This document shows positions 1 through 11,523 of a stretch of 64,000 nt of DNA, one piece after another. A program made the position numbers and the translations under genes. Positions within the stretch are counted from its first letter, which is position 1. The number at the start of each line of letters is the position of its first letter. Source of the stretch: Nemertoderma westbladi. Lineage: Eukaryota > Xenacoelomorpha > Nemertodermatida > Nemertodermatidae. The notes under the pieces were generated by a model that saw only the letters and a list, made by a program, of their open reading frames with translations, did no database searches and was not told the DNA's origin. The stretch covers positions 1 to 64,000 of the forward strand of contig JAUCBJ010002030.1 in the NCBI GenBank assembly GCA_032718475.1, given 5' to 3'.

Positions 1-402
1 AAATATAAGATAATGATAATGAAATGAAATGAAATGCTGTAGGGGCCTACTGTATTATACTAAACTACAACTACAGTACCGGTCCGGTACCAATCAGCCA
101 ATTACAACAATTTATTAAGTCTGTAAGTTAAGCAGGCCTACTGCCTACTAAAATAACTTTTTTTCATCTTTTCAGCTTTTCTTCTTTTAGTACTGTAGTA
201 GGCCTTGAAGTTAAGTTAATTAGCCAGGCAACAGCTAATGTACCGTACTGTACATACATACTGTACTGTCTGTACAGTCTGACAGTACACCACCGTATAT
301 ATAACCTGTAACAGTCTGGCCTGTCTGACAGTATGCAGTAAGTTGATAGCTGACTGAAGTTTAAAACGAAAGTACTCTGTACTGTACAATAGTAATAAAC
401 TA
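1..402. other. Non-coding flank, no gene seen
   Basis: AT-rich sequence with many TACTGTAC and TAGGCCTA words. The short reading frames are low-complexity and overlap on both strands, so I take none as coding. It ends at the TA dinucleotide where element A begins. Confidence 0.6.
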
Positions 403-594
403 TGGTGGACCAGAAGGGCCAATTTGTTTTTTTTAGTTTCATAGAATTAAAAAAAATACGAATAAACGAATTGGCCCTTCAAATTCGTTTTTTCGTTTTT
501 ATTTTTTACAATCCCTGAATTAAAAAAAACGAATAAACGAATTGGAAAAAAATAAAAAAAAAACAAAATGTTTTGTAAAAATTTGTTTAATTTA

Positions 595-1355
595 CGGTGG
601 TGATTTGCGGCCTTTTCCCTTTTACCTTAATTAAATAATTTTACTCTTTACCTTACAAATAATTTTACTCTTTACCTTCCAAATAATTTTACTCTTTACC
701 TTCCAAATAATTTTACTCTTTACCTTCCAAATAATTTTACTCTTTACCTTCCAAATAATTTTACTCTTTACCTTTTTCAATAATTTTACTCTTTTCATCA
801 AGCAGACTTGGCCTTAACTGTTGCGAATCGAATCTGGCTTGCTAGTGAAAGCTGGTAAACCAGATATCTTATTCTTGGATAAGCCGAATTTCCTACACCC
901 GGAACACATTGATCAGCTTGATCCTATGAAGTACTTCTCCAAGAAGAAGCCACACTGCCTCCCGAGCATCAGTGAGTTGGGTACTTTATTACTTGTTGTA
1001 ACTTGTTGGGTACTTTAGGTACTTATTTATTTAACACTGTTTCAGTTCCGTTCAATAACGGGTAGGGTACAGTACAATATAGGCTAGATGAATACCAGTA
1101 CTTAACCCCTAACGGTTCAATTTATTACAGTTAAGGCCAAGTCTGCTTGTTGAAAAGTGTCAAATTATTGGAAAAGGTAAAGAGTAAAATTATTGAAAAA
1201 GGTAAAGAGTAAAATTATTGAAAAAGGTAAAGAGTAAAATTATTTGGAAGGTAAAGAGTAAAATTATTTGGAAGGTAAAGAGTAAAATTATCTGGAAGGT
1301 AAAGAGTAAAATTATTTAATTAAGGTAAAAGGGAAAAGGCCGCAAATCACCACCG
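595..1355. mobile_element. Element B: foldback element nested in A
   Basis: CGGTGGTGATTTGCGGCC at 595 is matched by its reverse complement ending at 1355, with TA on both outer sides (593-594, 1356-1357). Each arm is about 225 bp and holds a run of tandem units reading AATAATTTTACTCTTTACCTT (left) or the complement (right). The innermost 20 or so bases of each arm (801-821 and 1128-1150) also pair. The central loop of about 305 bp holds a possible captured exon (822-971). Tandemly repeated long arms around a unique loop are typical of foldback elements. Confidence 0.8.
822..971 (+). pseudogene. Possible captured exon in the loop of element B
   Basis: The loop carries an open frame with ordinary protein-like composition (for example FLDKPNFLHPEHIDQLD) followed at 972 by GTGAGT, a good splice donor. 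After the donor the frame continues only briefly to a stop. No homolog comes to mind. It could be a host exon picked up by a foldback element, as in Pack-type elements, or chance. The frame start is uncertain because no clear acceptor is visible. Confidence 0.3.
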
Positions 1356-1472
1356 TATTAATTAGTTTATTTTTTTCTAACCTGGAAAAAAATAAACCAA
1401 AAACCAATTCTTAATAGTCGCTATTTTGATTAGACGTGATATTGACTCTCTCTGTCTGTCCGGTAGTACAGT

Positions 1473-1673
1473 ATGTCTGATCATGATCAAGCGGATGAAC
1501 TTATTATTTACTATTTTAATTTGCGGATTTCTGCGAGGGAAACCCAAGTAATATTATCTCGAACGCATAATATTTCGATATCTGAAAGAACGGTGAAACG
1601 ATACCGTCAAAAACTACAGTTAAAATCAAAGTTAAAGTCAGTTAAGTGTCGAAACGCCTGTGAATGGTTGTAG
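1473..1673 (+). pseudogene. Helix-turn-helix remnant of a transposase/integrase-like protein
   Basis: A 66-codon frame lies between the inner and outer right arms of element A. Residues about 9-50 (ELIIYYFNLRISARETQVIL and on through SERTVKRYRQKL) look like the N-terminal helix-turn-helix of the integrase-core transposon proteins common in fish and marine invertebrate genomes. The frame stops soon after that domain and no catalytic DDE region follows, so this is a truncated remnant, possibly the first exon only. It starts at an ATG just after CTGTCTGTCCGG. The domain call is from pattern recognition, not a search. Confidence 0.5.
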
Positions 1674-2061
1674 TGTTGATTGTGCGAACTTTGGAAAGGT
1701 GTAATTCAAACAAGGTACAGTAGTACTACAATAATACACCCCGGGTCCGGTAATTAAACTAATTAAACTCTTTATTAATTAAACTCTTAAATTTATAAAC
1801 TCATTCATGTCATGCATTACTTTATATAAAGTGGGTGTCTTTATGCGATTGTTGAGAATGCTTTATGATACGGGTGATAACGCGTATCCCACAACTACAT
1901 AAGTAATCCCCGTGCCCATGCCCAAGTGGATACAGCGCCTGAAATAAATAATAAAAGTAAAATAAATAAACGAAAAAACGAATTTGAAGGGCCAATTAAT
2001 ATATTCGTTTTTTTTAATTCTGTGAAATTAAAAAAAACGAATTGGCCCTTCTGGTCCACCA

Positions 2062-2535
2062 TAAATAACAGTAGGAGTAGACCTATATATACATAATACA
2101 TTGTTGTATTGTATAGGTGATATGGTTGAACCATAAAATACTGTGGCAGTAAATTTATAGGCCTACCAACCATTGTCGTGTTAAAGTGGCTATTATTATT
2201 ATTATTACACGTTATGTATTAAATATACAGTACTTTAATCGGAAACTTATAATGTGACGTCAAGATATTGCGGACCCCCTCCCTCCCCCTCGTCACAAAT
2301 CGTCACGAAATATCCAACCCCCCCCCCCCTGTCCAGCGTGACGTTATTTATGGATGGCCCCTACGGGTTCTTACTACTATAACTACAACATAATTCCCAA
2401 TTTTACATGTTTTCTATATTCCGCTAGTTATTTGTTATCATTTAAGTTATTTTATGTATCAAATCAAGTCCAAATTATATTAATCGATGTTTATTCTTGT
2501 CTGCCTTTCGTACTGAAATCTTGTTTTTTTGTCGG
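2062..2535. other. Non-coding, with a C run
   Basis: AT-rich spacer with a pyrimidine-rich stretch and a run of Cs near 2320. I see no gene, RNA or clear repeat boundary. The 94-codon frame that starts at 2354 runs into MITE C and has no domain I recognise. Confidence 0.5.
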
Positions 2536-2760
2536 CCCATGTGAAGAATTCCAGGTTTTCACCAAAAACACAGGTTACAGGAGGTTTGAATTTAACCAAA
2601 ACAATAAAATAAACGAATTAGTATTGTACAGATTATAAGACAGAAATAAGCGCTATAAAACACTTAATAAAGATAAATTTAAAAAGATAAATAATCTTCT
2701 TATATAAAATTCCAATAAAAAGTCGACCGAAAAGTGAAATTCTGTTATTCTTCACATGAG
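2536..2760. mobile_element. MITE C, copy 1
   Basis: Begins CCCATGTGAAGAATTCCAGG and ends with the near reverse complement TTCTTCACATG. A second, diverged copy lies at 14546-14789 with the same ends and interior (both contain AACGAATTAGTATT and a GTCGACCGAAA/TTTCGACCGAAA stretch). Short, non-coding, terminal inverted repeats: a MITE. No target duplication is clear. Confidence 0.65.
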
Positions 2761-4537
2761 CGTTTTGTCAGTCTTCAATGTAGTTTTTGTTTTTAAGTAC
2801 CTACAGTAATTACTAATCAGCTTCCACGATTAAACATAATAAATATAGGCCTACTGTACTTTTAAATACGCAAATAGCTACGTAATACTCTCAAAAAATA
2901 AACTTATTCTAAACTTATTTCGCTTGTTGTTTTGTACAGTCTGACTTTAGACTGATCTACACTGTAACCTTATCATTTTCTTAATTAATAATTAACATTG
3001 TTCAAGGATTCCAAATATGAAAAGCGGGTAAATATTACTACTTTTCATCAGAATTTCGTTGATAACCAGCTGACATATACTGTACATATATGCGTAAAGA
3101 TTACAAGAAATATCGTTCGCTGAGAGGCCATTTATTCAATGTAATAAATAATACACAGCATTTATAAATACGCAATATTCTAGACACACAACCTGAAAAT
3201 TCAAAAGAAATAAGTCATCTTGTGTGTTTTTATCCACTGAATAATACAGTGAATACTGTAGGCGTTCCATTAAATTCACCTGAAAATTCTGTATTAAGTA
3301 AACTTAAAAATAGAAAACGTCCAAATTTTACCCTTCTCGGTGTCAAATTTTAAATGAAAATTGTAATTTGTTTTCTTCATCGTCGGTTTTAACCTCCCCC
3401 CCCCCCCCCCCGCACCCCCCAACCCTTTAATAACGGAGTTGAAGTTACTAACTCATTCTTGCGGAAGGTCTAATTCATAATATTTTACTTCAATATTAAA
3501 TCAATCAATCATTATTTACAGTAAGTGTGCCCGCAATTATTATTAACTTTAATCTTAATTTTAATTGTGCTAAATAATAAACAAAAATATAACAATAATA
3601 CATACAATAATAAACTTTGTGTTTAGTAGAATTTAGTAGTAGAGTTTAGTAATGGATCAGTTGTGAATAGTTTAGTGTTTTTATATAAACCATAAAGGTT
3701 TAGTCGTTTCAATCGGCAGCTGCAATGCAGGAATGCAGCATGCCGATAGTACAGTAGTACTGTAGGCCTAGTATTATTGACCACATTTAATGTTTTTTGT
3801 TTCTGAGATCAAAGATTTTGGAAATGAGGAACCTGCTTGTACGGAATAAAAGCAAATAAACGGTAGGATATTTAATGTTTAGAAAAGACAGTCCCCTGGC
3901 GACCGACAGACGAACTAGTATAGTCTGTCTGTATTTAAACTTTCTAAACTTTTTTCAAAGTTCAGTCCTACTACTAACCTACAGTACTATGTTTTTGTTT
4001 AAGAAAGTGGAGAGTTCCTGAGAATAGCTCTCAAAAATTAGACCGATGGACATACCACAGGTTGAGATAGTGGTACCCAATACCCAACCTCGCCTGCTTT
4101 CGTATCTCGCTCCACAATGTTGTACGATATAATTTATATAATTTTATTCAAAATTTAAAAAATGTAGGCCATACTAGTAATAAAAAAATCAAATTTATCT
4201 TTTTCCCAAAAAATATTCATATAATTTTAAACAAAAAATTGACGTTACAATTTCTGAAATAATATGTGCGGCAAAAATGTTGACCCTCTCCAAACGACAC
4301 TTTATTTGTCTAGACGTATCTATCGTTTCCGATGTCAATTTAGATGCGCGACAGCTTGAATTAACCTCATATTATTGGAATTGAAACACAGCAGCCCACA
4401 GCTTAGTCGGTACCATAATAATATCCGTCTTAAAATAGCGAGTCACATCTGGCTGATTTATTGCTTAGCATCGAAGAAAATGATTATTAATTCCAGGAGA
4501 CGAGATTAGGTTTTAATTTATAGACAGTACCACAGAT
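2761..4537. other. Non-coding, no gene seen
   Basis: AT-rich sequence with frequent stops in all frames. It holds a run of 16 Cs at 3396-3411. I see no RNA gene, open frame of note, or repeat that I could match elsewhere in the window. Confidence 0.5.
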
Positions 4538-4720
4538 GGGGGGGGGGGGGGGGGGGCAATCACAATTCATACCTCTCCAGGGAGAACAGCTCATTATTAT
4601 TCTAAAAAATAAAACTGTAACCTGCTCTATTGACCATGACCTACTATACTGTACAGTAGATACGACCCTCCAAGCTGCTGCTAAGCCCCAAAATGTAGTG
4701 GGCCAGTTATTTCTCTTATA

Positions 4721-6793
4721 CAGTCGGGGTCTCAAAGTGCATCTCTTCTTTGAGATTTTCTCAAAGAATTAAAAGTGTCTCAAATTTCTAAAAGTGGTCC
4801 ATGAAAATGACAAAGTGTCCTCAAAGATATCAAAGTAGTACTGTCAGTCATTTCATACAGTCCTGCCTGAAGCTGGCTATGGTATGGGGTATATTGACTT
4901 TGACTACTAAAGGGTAAAATATAAGTAATAAAAACCTCTATGAAACAATAAAGATGCCTCCAAAAAATACTGCAGTAATAAATATTTGTTACTGAAAGTA
5001 AGAATTAATTATTACTGCAGTAATAAAAATTGTCTTTTTCTGCAGTAACAAATAATTTGTTACTGCAGTAGAAATTTGTATTCAATTATTTATTAATATT
5101 GATTACTGCAGTATAAATTTTTATTCAATTATTTATTAATTTATTAATATTGATTATTGCAGTAATAAATATTTGTTACTGCAGTAATAAATATTTGTTA
5201 CTGCAGTAATAAATATTTGTTACTGCAGTAATAAATATTTGCTACTGCAGTAATTGTTATATGTTACTGTCGCAGTAATTGTTATATGTTACTGCAGTAA
5301 CTAATATTTAATATAGCAGTATTTTTTGTAGGAATTTTTATTGTTTCATAGAGGATTTTATTAATTTATATTTGGGCTCTTTAGAGACGCCGTAATTGCG
5401 GGCTATCGGAATGTGGTGGTATTTGTGTCATAGACAGTTTGTCTGTTGCCCTATCTATATTAATGTATAGTGCTAAAACTGTACTGTTTAAATTTGTTTA
5501 GCCCACGTGAACGCCGAATACCTTTACCAATGCATTTCAATGGTCAACCAGCGAACCAGCCATACTTTGCCGCACTGTAAATTGTGTTATACAAAGTAAA
5601 GAATAACGATAGAGGCAGGAATAAAGATAAATGATTCAAGCGCAATAATTGGCTGTTCCCATAGATGTTTTAGGCATTGTTGGTGCGCAATGCATATTAT
5701 CAGAGCGACCGCCCAGTCTGCCAAAATCTATTATGTAATCAAATGGTACCACAAGCCAAGCAAAGCATGTGACAGTTCTTTCCGACTCTGCACCTGTTTG
5801 TTTGAAGGTCGCCGACCGTGGGTCGCTACTCACTAGCTGTGATTGATAGTTTAAACTGGGTGCCGCTTTGCCAGAAGGCGGTACACATCAATTGAATATG
5901 AGGCAAACATTTAAAATATGCTCAAATATAAACGCCAGCGGCAGGGGATATTTTAATATCTCTATTAAGCTAAAACAACACAAGATTGTAGCCGTTCTAT
6001 CGTACTTGAAAGTCGAAAGCCTTTCTTAGTTTTTAAGAAGGAATTCTCGCGCTCTCGTCAACATAGTTATCATATTAATTAAACAGTAAAGGTAGTACGG
6101 TTTGACCTGAGGTGACTAATGAAATGAATAACAAATGTTATTACAAGCTTTCTCCCAACAGGGCTTCTTTAGGTCATTATAATGAAACTGCGTATACACA
6201 GAGAAACTACAGAGAAGTTTCTCTTATATTAATTGTTAATCTGATATTGTATTATGTTATTAAAATAATCAATCTTGTCAAGCATTAATCTTGTTTCACA
6301 AATTATGTTTCATGTATTATTTGAATGAATGTTTTTTAGAAAGACTTTAGGGTGCCGTAAATTCAATTTGTACTTGCGACCGAAAACCCACCCTGTAATG
6401 ACCTCAGGAACCTCAATTTGATAAATTAATGGGAATATAGCTTCTATGCAACAACTGGCCAACACACAAGTATCTCTTTGTTGCCCGCATAATATTGTTC
6501 CCCGAGAATGCCTCTGCCTCTCAGTTAACTTACCACGAGCTGTCAATCAGGAATACCTCGGAGTTTATTTTCTCAAAGAATTAAAAGTGCCGCAAACTAC
6601 CTCAAAGTGACATTTCTCAAAGAATTCAAAGAATTCAAAGTGCCTAAAAGCAGGAAATCACTTTGAGATTCCCAACTAAAAGTGTCTACAAGAATTCAAA
6701 GCGGCCGTTGGGAGTAATGTAATGACTTTTAGACACTTTTAGAAAAACTTTGAGAAAATCTCAAAGAACAGATGCACTTTGAGACCCCGACTG
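4721..6793. mobile_element. Element E inserted in the left arm of D
   Basis: Starts CAGTCGGGGTCTCAAAGTGC and ends with the reverse complement at 6793; TIRs are about 45 bp and are followed by further TCAAAGAATT(A)AAAGTG-type subterminal repeats on both sides. TATA lies outside each end (4717-4720 and 6794-6797), so the duplication is TA or TATA. Removing 2073 bp plus one target copy rejoins the arm of D so that it matches D's right arm. No transposase is visible; frames at 5636-5833 and 6310-6546 have no known domain. Probably non-autonomous. Confidence 0.75.
4926..5363. mobile_element. MITE J with CTGCAG-rich tandem core, nested in E
   Basis: Arms reading TAATAAAA(A/T)CCTCTATGAAACAATAAA at about 4926 and in reverse complement ending about 5363, each followed by TACTGCAG. 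The core repeats ACTGCAGTAATAAATATTTGTT, about 21 bp per unit with decay, so the centre is itself palindromic in small steps. Non-coding. Confidence 0.65.
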
Positions 6794-8944
6794 TATACTG
6801 TAGAACCTCTGAAACAATAGGTCTAGCGCGTCCAATGTACTTGTCCTTAACTGAAATTATGTCCTCTTTCAGATGAAACAAATAAAAATTTAATAGCTCC
6901 AGTAGTTTTCGAGATATGAGGAGTTCCTGGCACCCATACCATTTCAGTACTTTTCGGAATTGATAAAATTACTAAAAATACAACACCCTCCAAGACTTTG
7001 GTATAACCATTAAACCATATTAGGCCTTTTTGGTGAGTTGAATTAATTAGTAGTAATCGAAAGCGAACTTAGAATAAGATCTTCATTGTTTATTTTATAA
7101 TAGACACTAAAAGAGCACCAAAATTACAAGTAGCTCGAAATTTTCAAATAGCCAAAAGTGGTAATTTGGCCTTATAGTTTCGCTACTGAGGTTTTATAAT
7201 GTGCGGATTTCATTGGCAAGGTTTATAAAATTGTGGTATTTTCAAAAATGGCCAATGTTTCAGTCGAAAATTATAAGTGCCAACCAGTGCACTTCTATTT
7301 CAGTACTGCAGTACTCTGGTACTGGTGCGGTAATGTAGTGAATTATTCAGTTATGTGGTATTTGCATTGCCCTGCATTACATTACTGCTGATAGTGCTGA
7401 CTGAATTATGCTGTTACTGTGTTATGCATCAATGCCTTATCATTATTACATTACCTGATTACCTGTATTTATTTGACTATTTATTATCACCTCTCTCTAC
7501 ACGGGCTGGCAGCCACGGGGAGCCAGTAAAAAGAATATACAGTACCGTCCATCGTCTATCGAAATTCGTGAAGGAGAGTAAAATTAGTTCTTTAACTGTT
7601 GTATAGATGAAGCTACTGCTTGACTTGGGGTTGGAGGGTCCGGTTATTCTTAAAGAATCATCATCTTTAGAAATCGTTATCAATCTTTAGAAATTTTTTA
7701 GATCTTGGCTCAAAAATTACAATTTTGATGGTATAAGGGATTTCGAGGACGCTGATCACGATAAAACATGTCAAACTTTCTGGCAAATTTTAATTTTCTG
7801 GCATTGCATCAATCATTTTTGGTGCTATTTTCTGATTTTTTGCCCCCCAGGACGAAAAGTACAAGTAAAAAATTGTCAAACTAGACATTTTGTGTTTGGT
7901 TTGGTAATTCTGAAACTATACTGGTTTTCAACGTCGCTAATCACGATACAACTCGTTAAAAATAATTCATGGTAACGCAACTATCGTTTTTCGTGTTTGT
8001 CTGGTGGGACGAAAAAGGCAAGTACTGTACATAAAAGTTCAAAGGGAAAAAATTTAATTTGGTTGGATGGATAATACGTTTTTTATGAGTGTCATATTCT
8101 TGTTCAGCATCCCAAAAAACCCCAAATGTTATTCGTGATCAGTATCCCAAAAACCCATATGGTCATAAAATCAAATTGATTTCGTGGTGATTTTTCATTA
8201 CCATATTTCCACTACTTTTTATTTTCGCGCTCCAGGGACACAAATAACTGACTAATAACTAATTAGGTATAACAACATGCCTATGTTGTTATATTACACA
8301 ACTCTTCGATATGTTTGATGTAGAGGAATAAACCTTCCCAATGAAATCAGCGCATTCTAAAACCTGTAGCCAAATTGTATGGCCAATTTACCACGTTTGA
8401 AAAAAGTGCTACTTTTACTTTTGGTGCTCTTTTAGTATCTGTTGATAAAAAAATGAAAATTTTTCTTCTAATCTTACTTTTGATTACTAATAATGAATTC
8501 AACAAACCAATAAAGCATAGTATGGATTCATGTTTATACCAAAGTCTTTGAAGGGTGATGTATTTTGTGTAATTTTATCAATTCCGAAAGGTTCCGATAT
8601 GGTACGGGTGCCAGGAACTCCTCATATCTCAATAACTACTGGAGCTATTAACTTTTTATTTGTTTCATCTGAAAGAGGATATAATTGTAGTTAGGGACAA
8701 GTACTTTCGATGCGCTAGACGTATTGTTTCAGGGGTTATATCTAAGAGAAATAACTGCCCCACTAAATTTAGGGGTTTTGCAGCAGCTTGGCGGGTCGTA
8801 TCTATAGTAGGTTATGTATTGACTTTCGTTTATTGTTTTGGTTAGAATAACATGGCACTGCAACCTGATCCTTTCCCTAAATTAATAATTTAACATGAGA
8901 GAAAATATTAATTTGCCGAGGTTGGATTTGCGTCCCCCCCCCCC

Positions 8945-9642
8945 TGTCTTCAGTATGCCAGAACTAATTGAAATTGATTTTCATCCAATTCGTATCGACA
9001 AAACAGCTACCGGTACTGTATATTGTGGAATTTTATTAATTTATTAATTAGGTCTAGTCCAAAAGAAGAATATGTTGCGAGAACCATAAGGCAACCTCGA
9101 AATGTATGCGATTTGTTTTAGCGCAAACTTCTCAAGCATGTACAGTAGCTTAACCAAAGTTGCCGCAACAAAAGTTGCTTGTATGCCGCAATATATTTCT
9201 GAAACAAGTAGCTCATGATAGGGCTGGCATATGAGCATTGTACAGTAGGCCTACCTTTATTTTGTGAGTGGTGTACCCATAATTCGAGATCGTGGTTTAC
9301 CGGGGTAGATAAATTATATTTTTATTACAGAACTGGATGCAATATGGAAAAATCATTGCAGAAAGATTCCATGCAATGTTTTTGGTACATTATGTTAACT
9401 TATCAGCGTCCTGGGTATAATCTCGTAACAGCAATGTAGGACACTAGGCATAGCTAATAATTAAATCAAGGAACACTAAACTTCTAGAACACCTCTTCTC
9501 CATTGGTGATAGCCATTTTAGGCCGACTGTAAGACTATTTAAGCTGTGGTTGTTGTCAATAATTAAGCATTCCGAGCGCTGTTAAGTTGACTTACTGTAC
9601 TGTAATGTAACAAAATTACGTATTCCATTGTGTGAAAAAGGG
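8945..9642. other. Non-coding, no gene seen
   Basis: AT-rich spacer after the C run that ends element D. Short frames at 9044-9238 and 9215-9439 have no domain that I recognise. Confidence 0.5.
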
Positions 9643-9840
9643 CCCTTGTGTATTTATGTAAACCTCCCTCGCTGCGCTCGCTCCGTACATAAATACACTA
9701 GAGTCATAACGCTGGAAAGTGGTGCTTTTCAAACAATGGTACATCGTTATGTAAAAAGCACCACTTTTCAGCGTTATTACTCTAGTGTATTTATGTACCG
9801 AGCGAGCGCAGCGAGGGAGGTTTACATAAATACACAAGGG
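9643..9840. mobile_element. 198-bp near-perfect hairpin element
   Basis: Two arms of about 87 bp differ by only about three bases and flank a loop of about 24 bp. The outer ends are CCCTTGTGTATTTATGTAAA and its complement. Each arm contains a smaller inverted pair (GTATTTATGTA and TACATAAATAC) around a CTCCCTCGCTGCGCTCGCTC block. Apparent ORFs here encode the same peptide on both strands, a result of the palindrome, and are not genes. No target duplication is visible. Confidence 0.75.
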
Positions 9841-11256
9841 TCTACAGTAGTTATTCATTCTTAAACTGCGGAAAGTTAAAATGAAATTATTTATCGATTT
9901 CCTTTTAATACAGTTCATTTAATATTTAACAAAATGTAATAATAATTTTTAATCCTATAAGCGAGCATTAGTGAACAAGTACTGTAGATGGCCATTCAAC
10001 AACGATATTCTAACCATTCTACCATCTCTCCATTTGTAGTACATCTTCAACCAATAAGTCTACTTTATTGACCTCTTCAATGTATTTATTAACCCTACAG
10101 TACAGTGGTAGCTTATAGGCATAAAACATAACGCAGACCTCACTTTTACACCAATTTATGTAAAATGTTAGCAATTGATAGATTAAAAGCTAAGCGCAAA
10201 CTGCGAAAACTAGCGTAAAGCATTAATTATTTACTAATTTATTGCTGCGCAATAATATTTCACACTATTATAACCCTCCACCAAACAACAGAAATTTTTT
10301 TTATCAAAAGTAGGAACTAGTGTATGTAGTACGGGCAAGGGCAGATATTTTTTAACCTTTTATTTTCATATGTGAATTGCAATCACCATGTTTTATTCTG
10401 GAACAAATATTAGACTTTCTGGCAGATGATATGTCCAACTAGTTTTTTTTTTACAATATATAAATGTTGTGATTTTCATGTATTTATTAGATTAGGCCCC
10501 TTCATTATTATTTTAAATAATCAGACAATTTCCTTAACATCCATACTCACAACGTGTATTTTGACAGACATCCCGATATACTGTAGGCCTATTTTGTATG
10601 AATTCCTTAAAATAAAAATAAAGAAAACAATAGCTACTAAAGATTTACTAGCTACAATGCGCAATCATTGCACGGAGATTTAATTAAATGTTAAATGATA
10701 TTTTCAAAAATAATTTCTTTAGGCCCTAATAGTAAGCAATTATTCATTTGTGTTTTTATACATTTTTTTTTGTTTTTTTATTCTGAAATCTAGTTGGCTG
10801 ATATTAAGATATTGTTGTACAGTATTCCTAACTTCGTGTTTTTCTATGGTAGCTATTATTTTTTTAATATTTCTTTGCAACTAATAGGTTGTATTATGAG
10901 CAAGGCGTACTATATACGTATATAGTACGCCTTGATTATGAGTGCCAAGAGATCTGCTAAAGTATTTTCTTGTGCATTTTCCTCCATGCAAGTGCCGAAT
11001 AATTATTCAGAATATAAACTATCATACAAGTTGTCGGAAGGTGAAATTCCCTATACGAGTGAAAAGTCTTATATATGAGCCATTCTCACATGAAAATAAA
11101 AGGTCAAATAGTGGGTAAACGTGCCATACAGTACCCAAAATGTTTCAATACTTAATAATAAATATTTTTGCTTACAAAATTAAACAATTTAAATGATTAC
11201 TTCCCTTCTAAGCTATAATAGTTAGTATCCCAAATAATGGGTATGAGTAAGTAGGA
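9841..11256. other. Non-coding, contains the 34-bp element
   Basis: AT-rich sequence. Apart from the short palindromic element at 10893-10942 I see no gene. The 85-codon frame at 10426-10683 is hydrophobic, low in complexity and unrecognised. Confidence 0.5.
10893..10942. mobile_element. Minimal TIR-only element with 8-bp target duplication
   Basis: CAAGGCGTACTATATAC (10901-10917) is followed at once by its exact reverse complement (10918-10934): a perfect 34-bp palindrome with no spacer. ATTATGAG flanks it on both sides (10893-10900 and 10935-10942). An 8-bp duplication next to a CA(A)G..-type end is what hAT elements make. It looks like two TIRs joined with all internal sequence lost. Confidence 0.7.
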
Positions 11257-11523
11257 TTAATCTTTTGCCTTCTCTTCTGCTTTCTCTTCACTTTTACCTT
11301 CTTCTTTCTCTGCTTTATCGCCCTCCTTTACTTCAGCCTCATCGGGTTTCCCAGACTCGTCGCTGGCTGCTGGCTCTTTGTCTTTTTCCTCATTCGGTTT
11401 GGCTTCAATGTCAACAACCTGAAGTTTTTCGTTAATGTTCTCCACATTAGGATTCTCACCACTGGCCACTACGTCACCTTCACTTTGGGGGATTGTCTGT
11501 GCAGGAGTAGCTTCGTCACCCAT
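11257..11523 (-). CDS. Acidic Glu/Lys-rich protein of unknown function
   Basis: An 88-codon frame starts MGDEATPAQT with a good context (AAAGAAATGG: A at -3, G at +4) and ends in a run of KEEGKSEEKAEEKAKD type. It is free of hydrophobic segments and of recognised domains and is very rich in E, K, D and A, so it should be disordered, soluble and acidic. The codon composition is clearly unlike the AT-rich surroundings and it has no repeat relatives in this window. It could be a small complete gene or the first coding exon of a longer one; I see no polyadenylation signal close behind it. This is the best host-gene candidate in the window. Confidence 0.5.
   Translation of the reverse strand: MGDEATPAQTIPQSEGDVVASGENPNVENINEKLQVVDIEAKPNEEKDKEPAASDESGKPDEAEVKEGDKAEKEEGKSEEKAEEKAKD

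Larger units (their letters stand above)
403..2061. mobile_element. Element A: DNA transposon remnant, TA target duplication
   Basis: The sequence starting TGGTGGACCAGAAGGGCCAA after a TA (401-402) returns as its reverse complement ending at 2061, followed by TA (2062-2063). The inverted arms run on for roughly 110 bp on each side (about 403-515 and 1950-2061) with small differences. A TA duplication suggests a Tc1/mariner-like or similar TA-targeting superfamily. Inside are a helix-turn-helix coding remnant (1473-1673) and a second, younger foldback element (595-1355). Without that insert the element would be about 0.9 kb, so it is an internally deleted copy. Confidence 0.8.
4538..8944. mobile_element. 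Element D: long-TIR transposon, interrupted
   Basis: The left arm is 4538-4720 continued at 6798-7200; the right arm is about 8345-8944 in reverse complement. The arms share TTGCAGCAGCTTGGCGGGTC-type sequence near 4660/8780, AGAGAAATAACTG near 4710/8750, then CCTCTGAAACAAT, GCGCTAGAC and ATGAGGAGTTCCTGGCACCC further in. Outer ends abut a G run (4538-4556) and a C run (8934-8944). Arms are diverged, so the element is old. No transposase frame is visible in the interior (7200-8345). Element E broke the left arm. Confidence 0.7.

Noticed and set aside
9616-9918. Matching ORFs on opposite strands
   Set aside because: They are the same peptide read from both arms of a palindrome.
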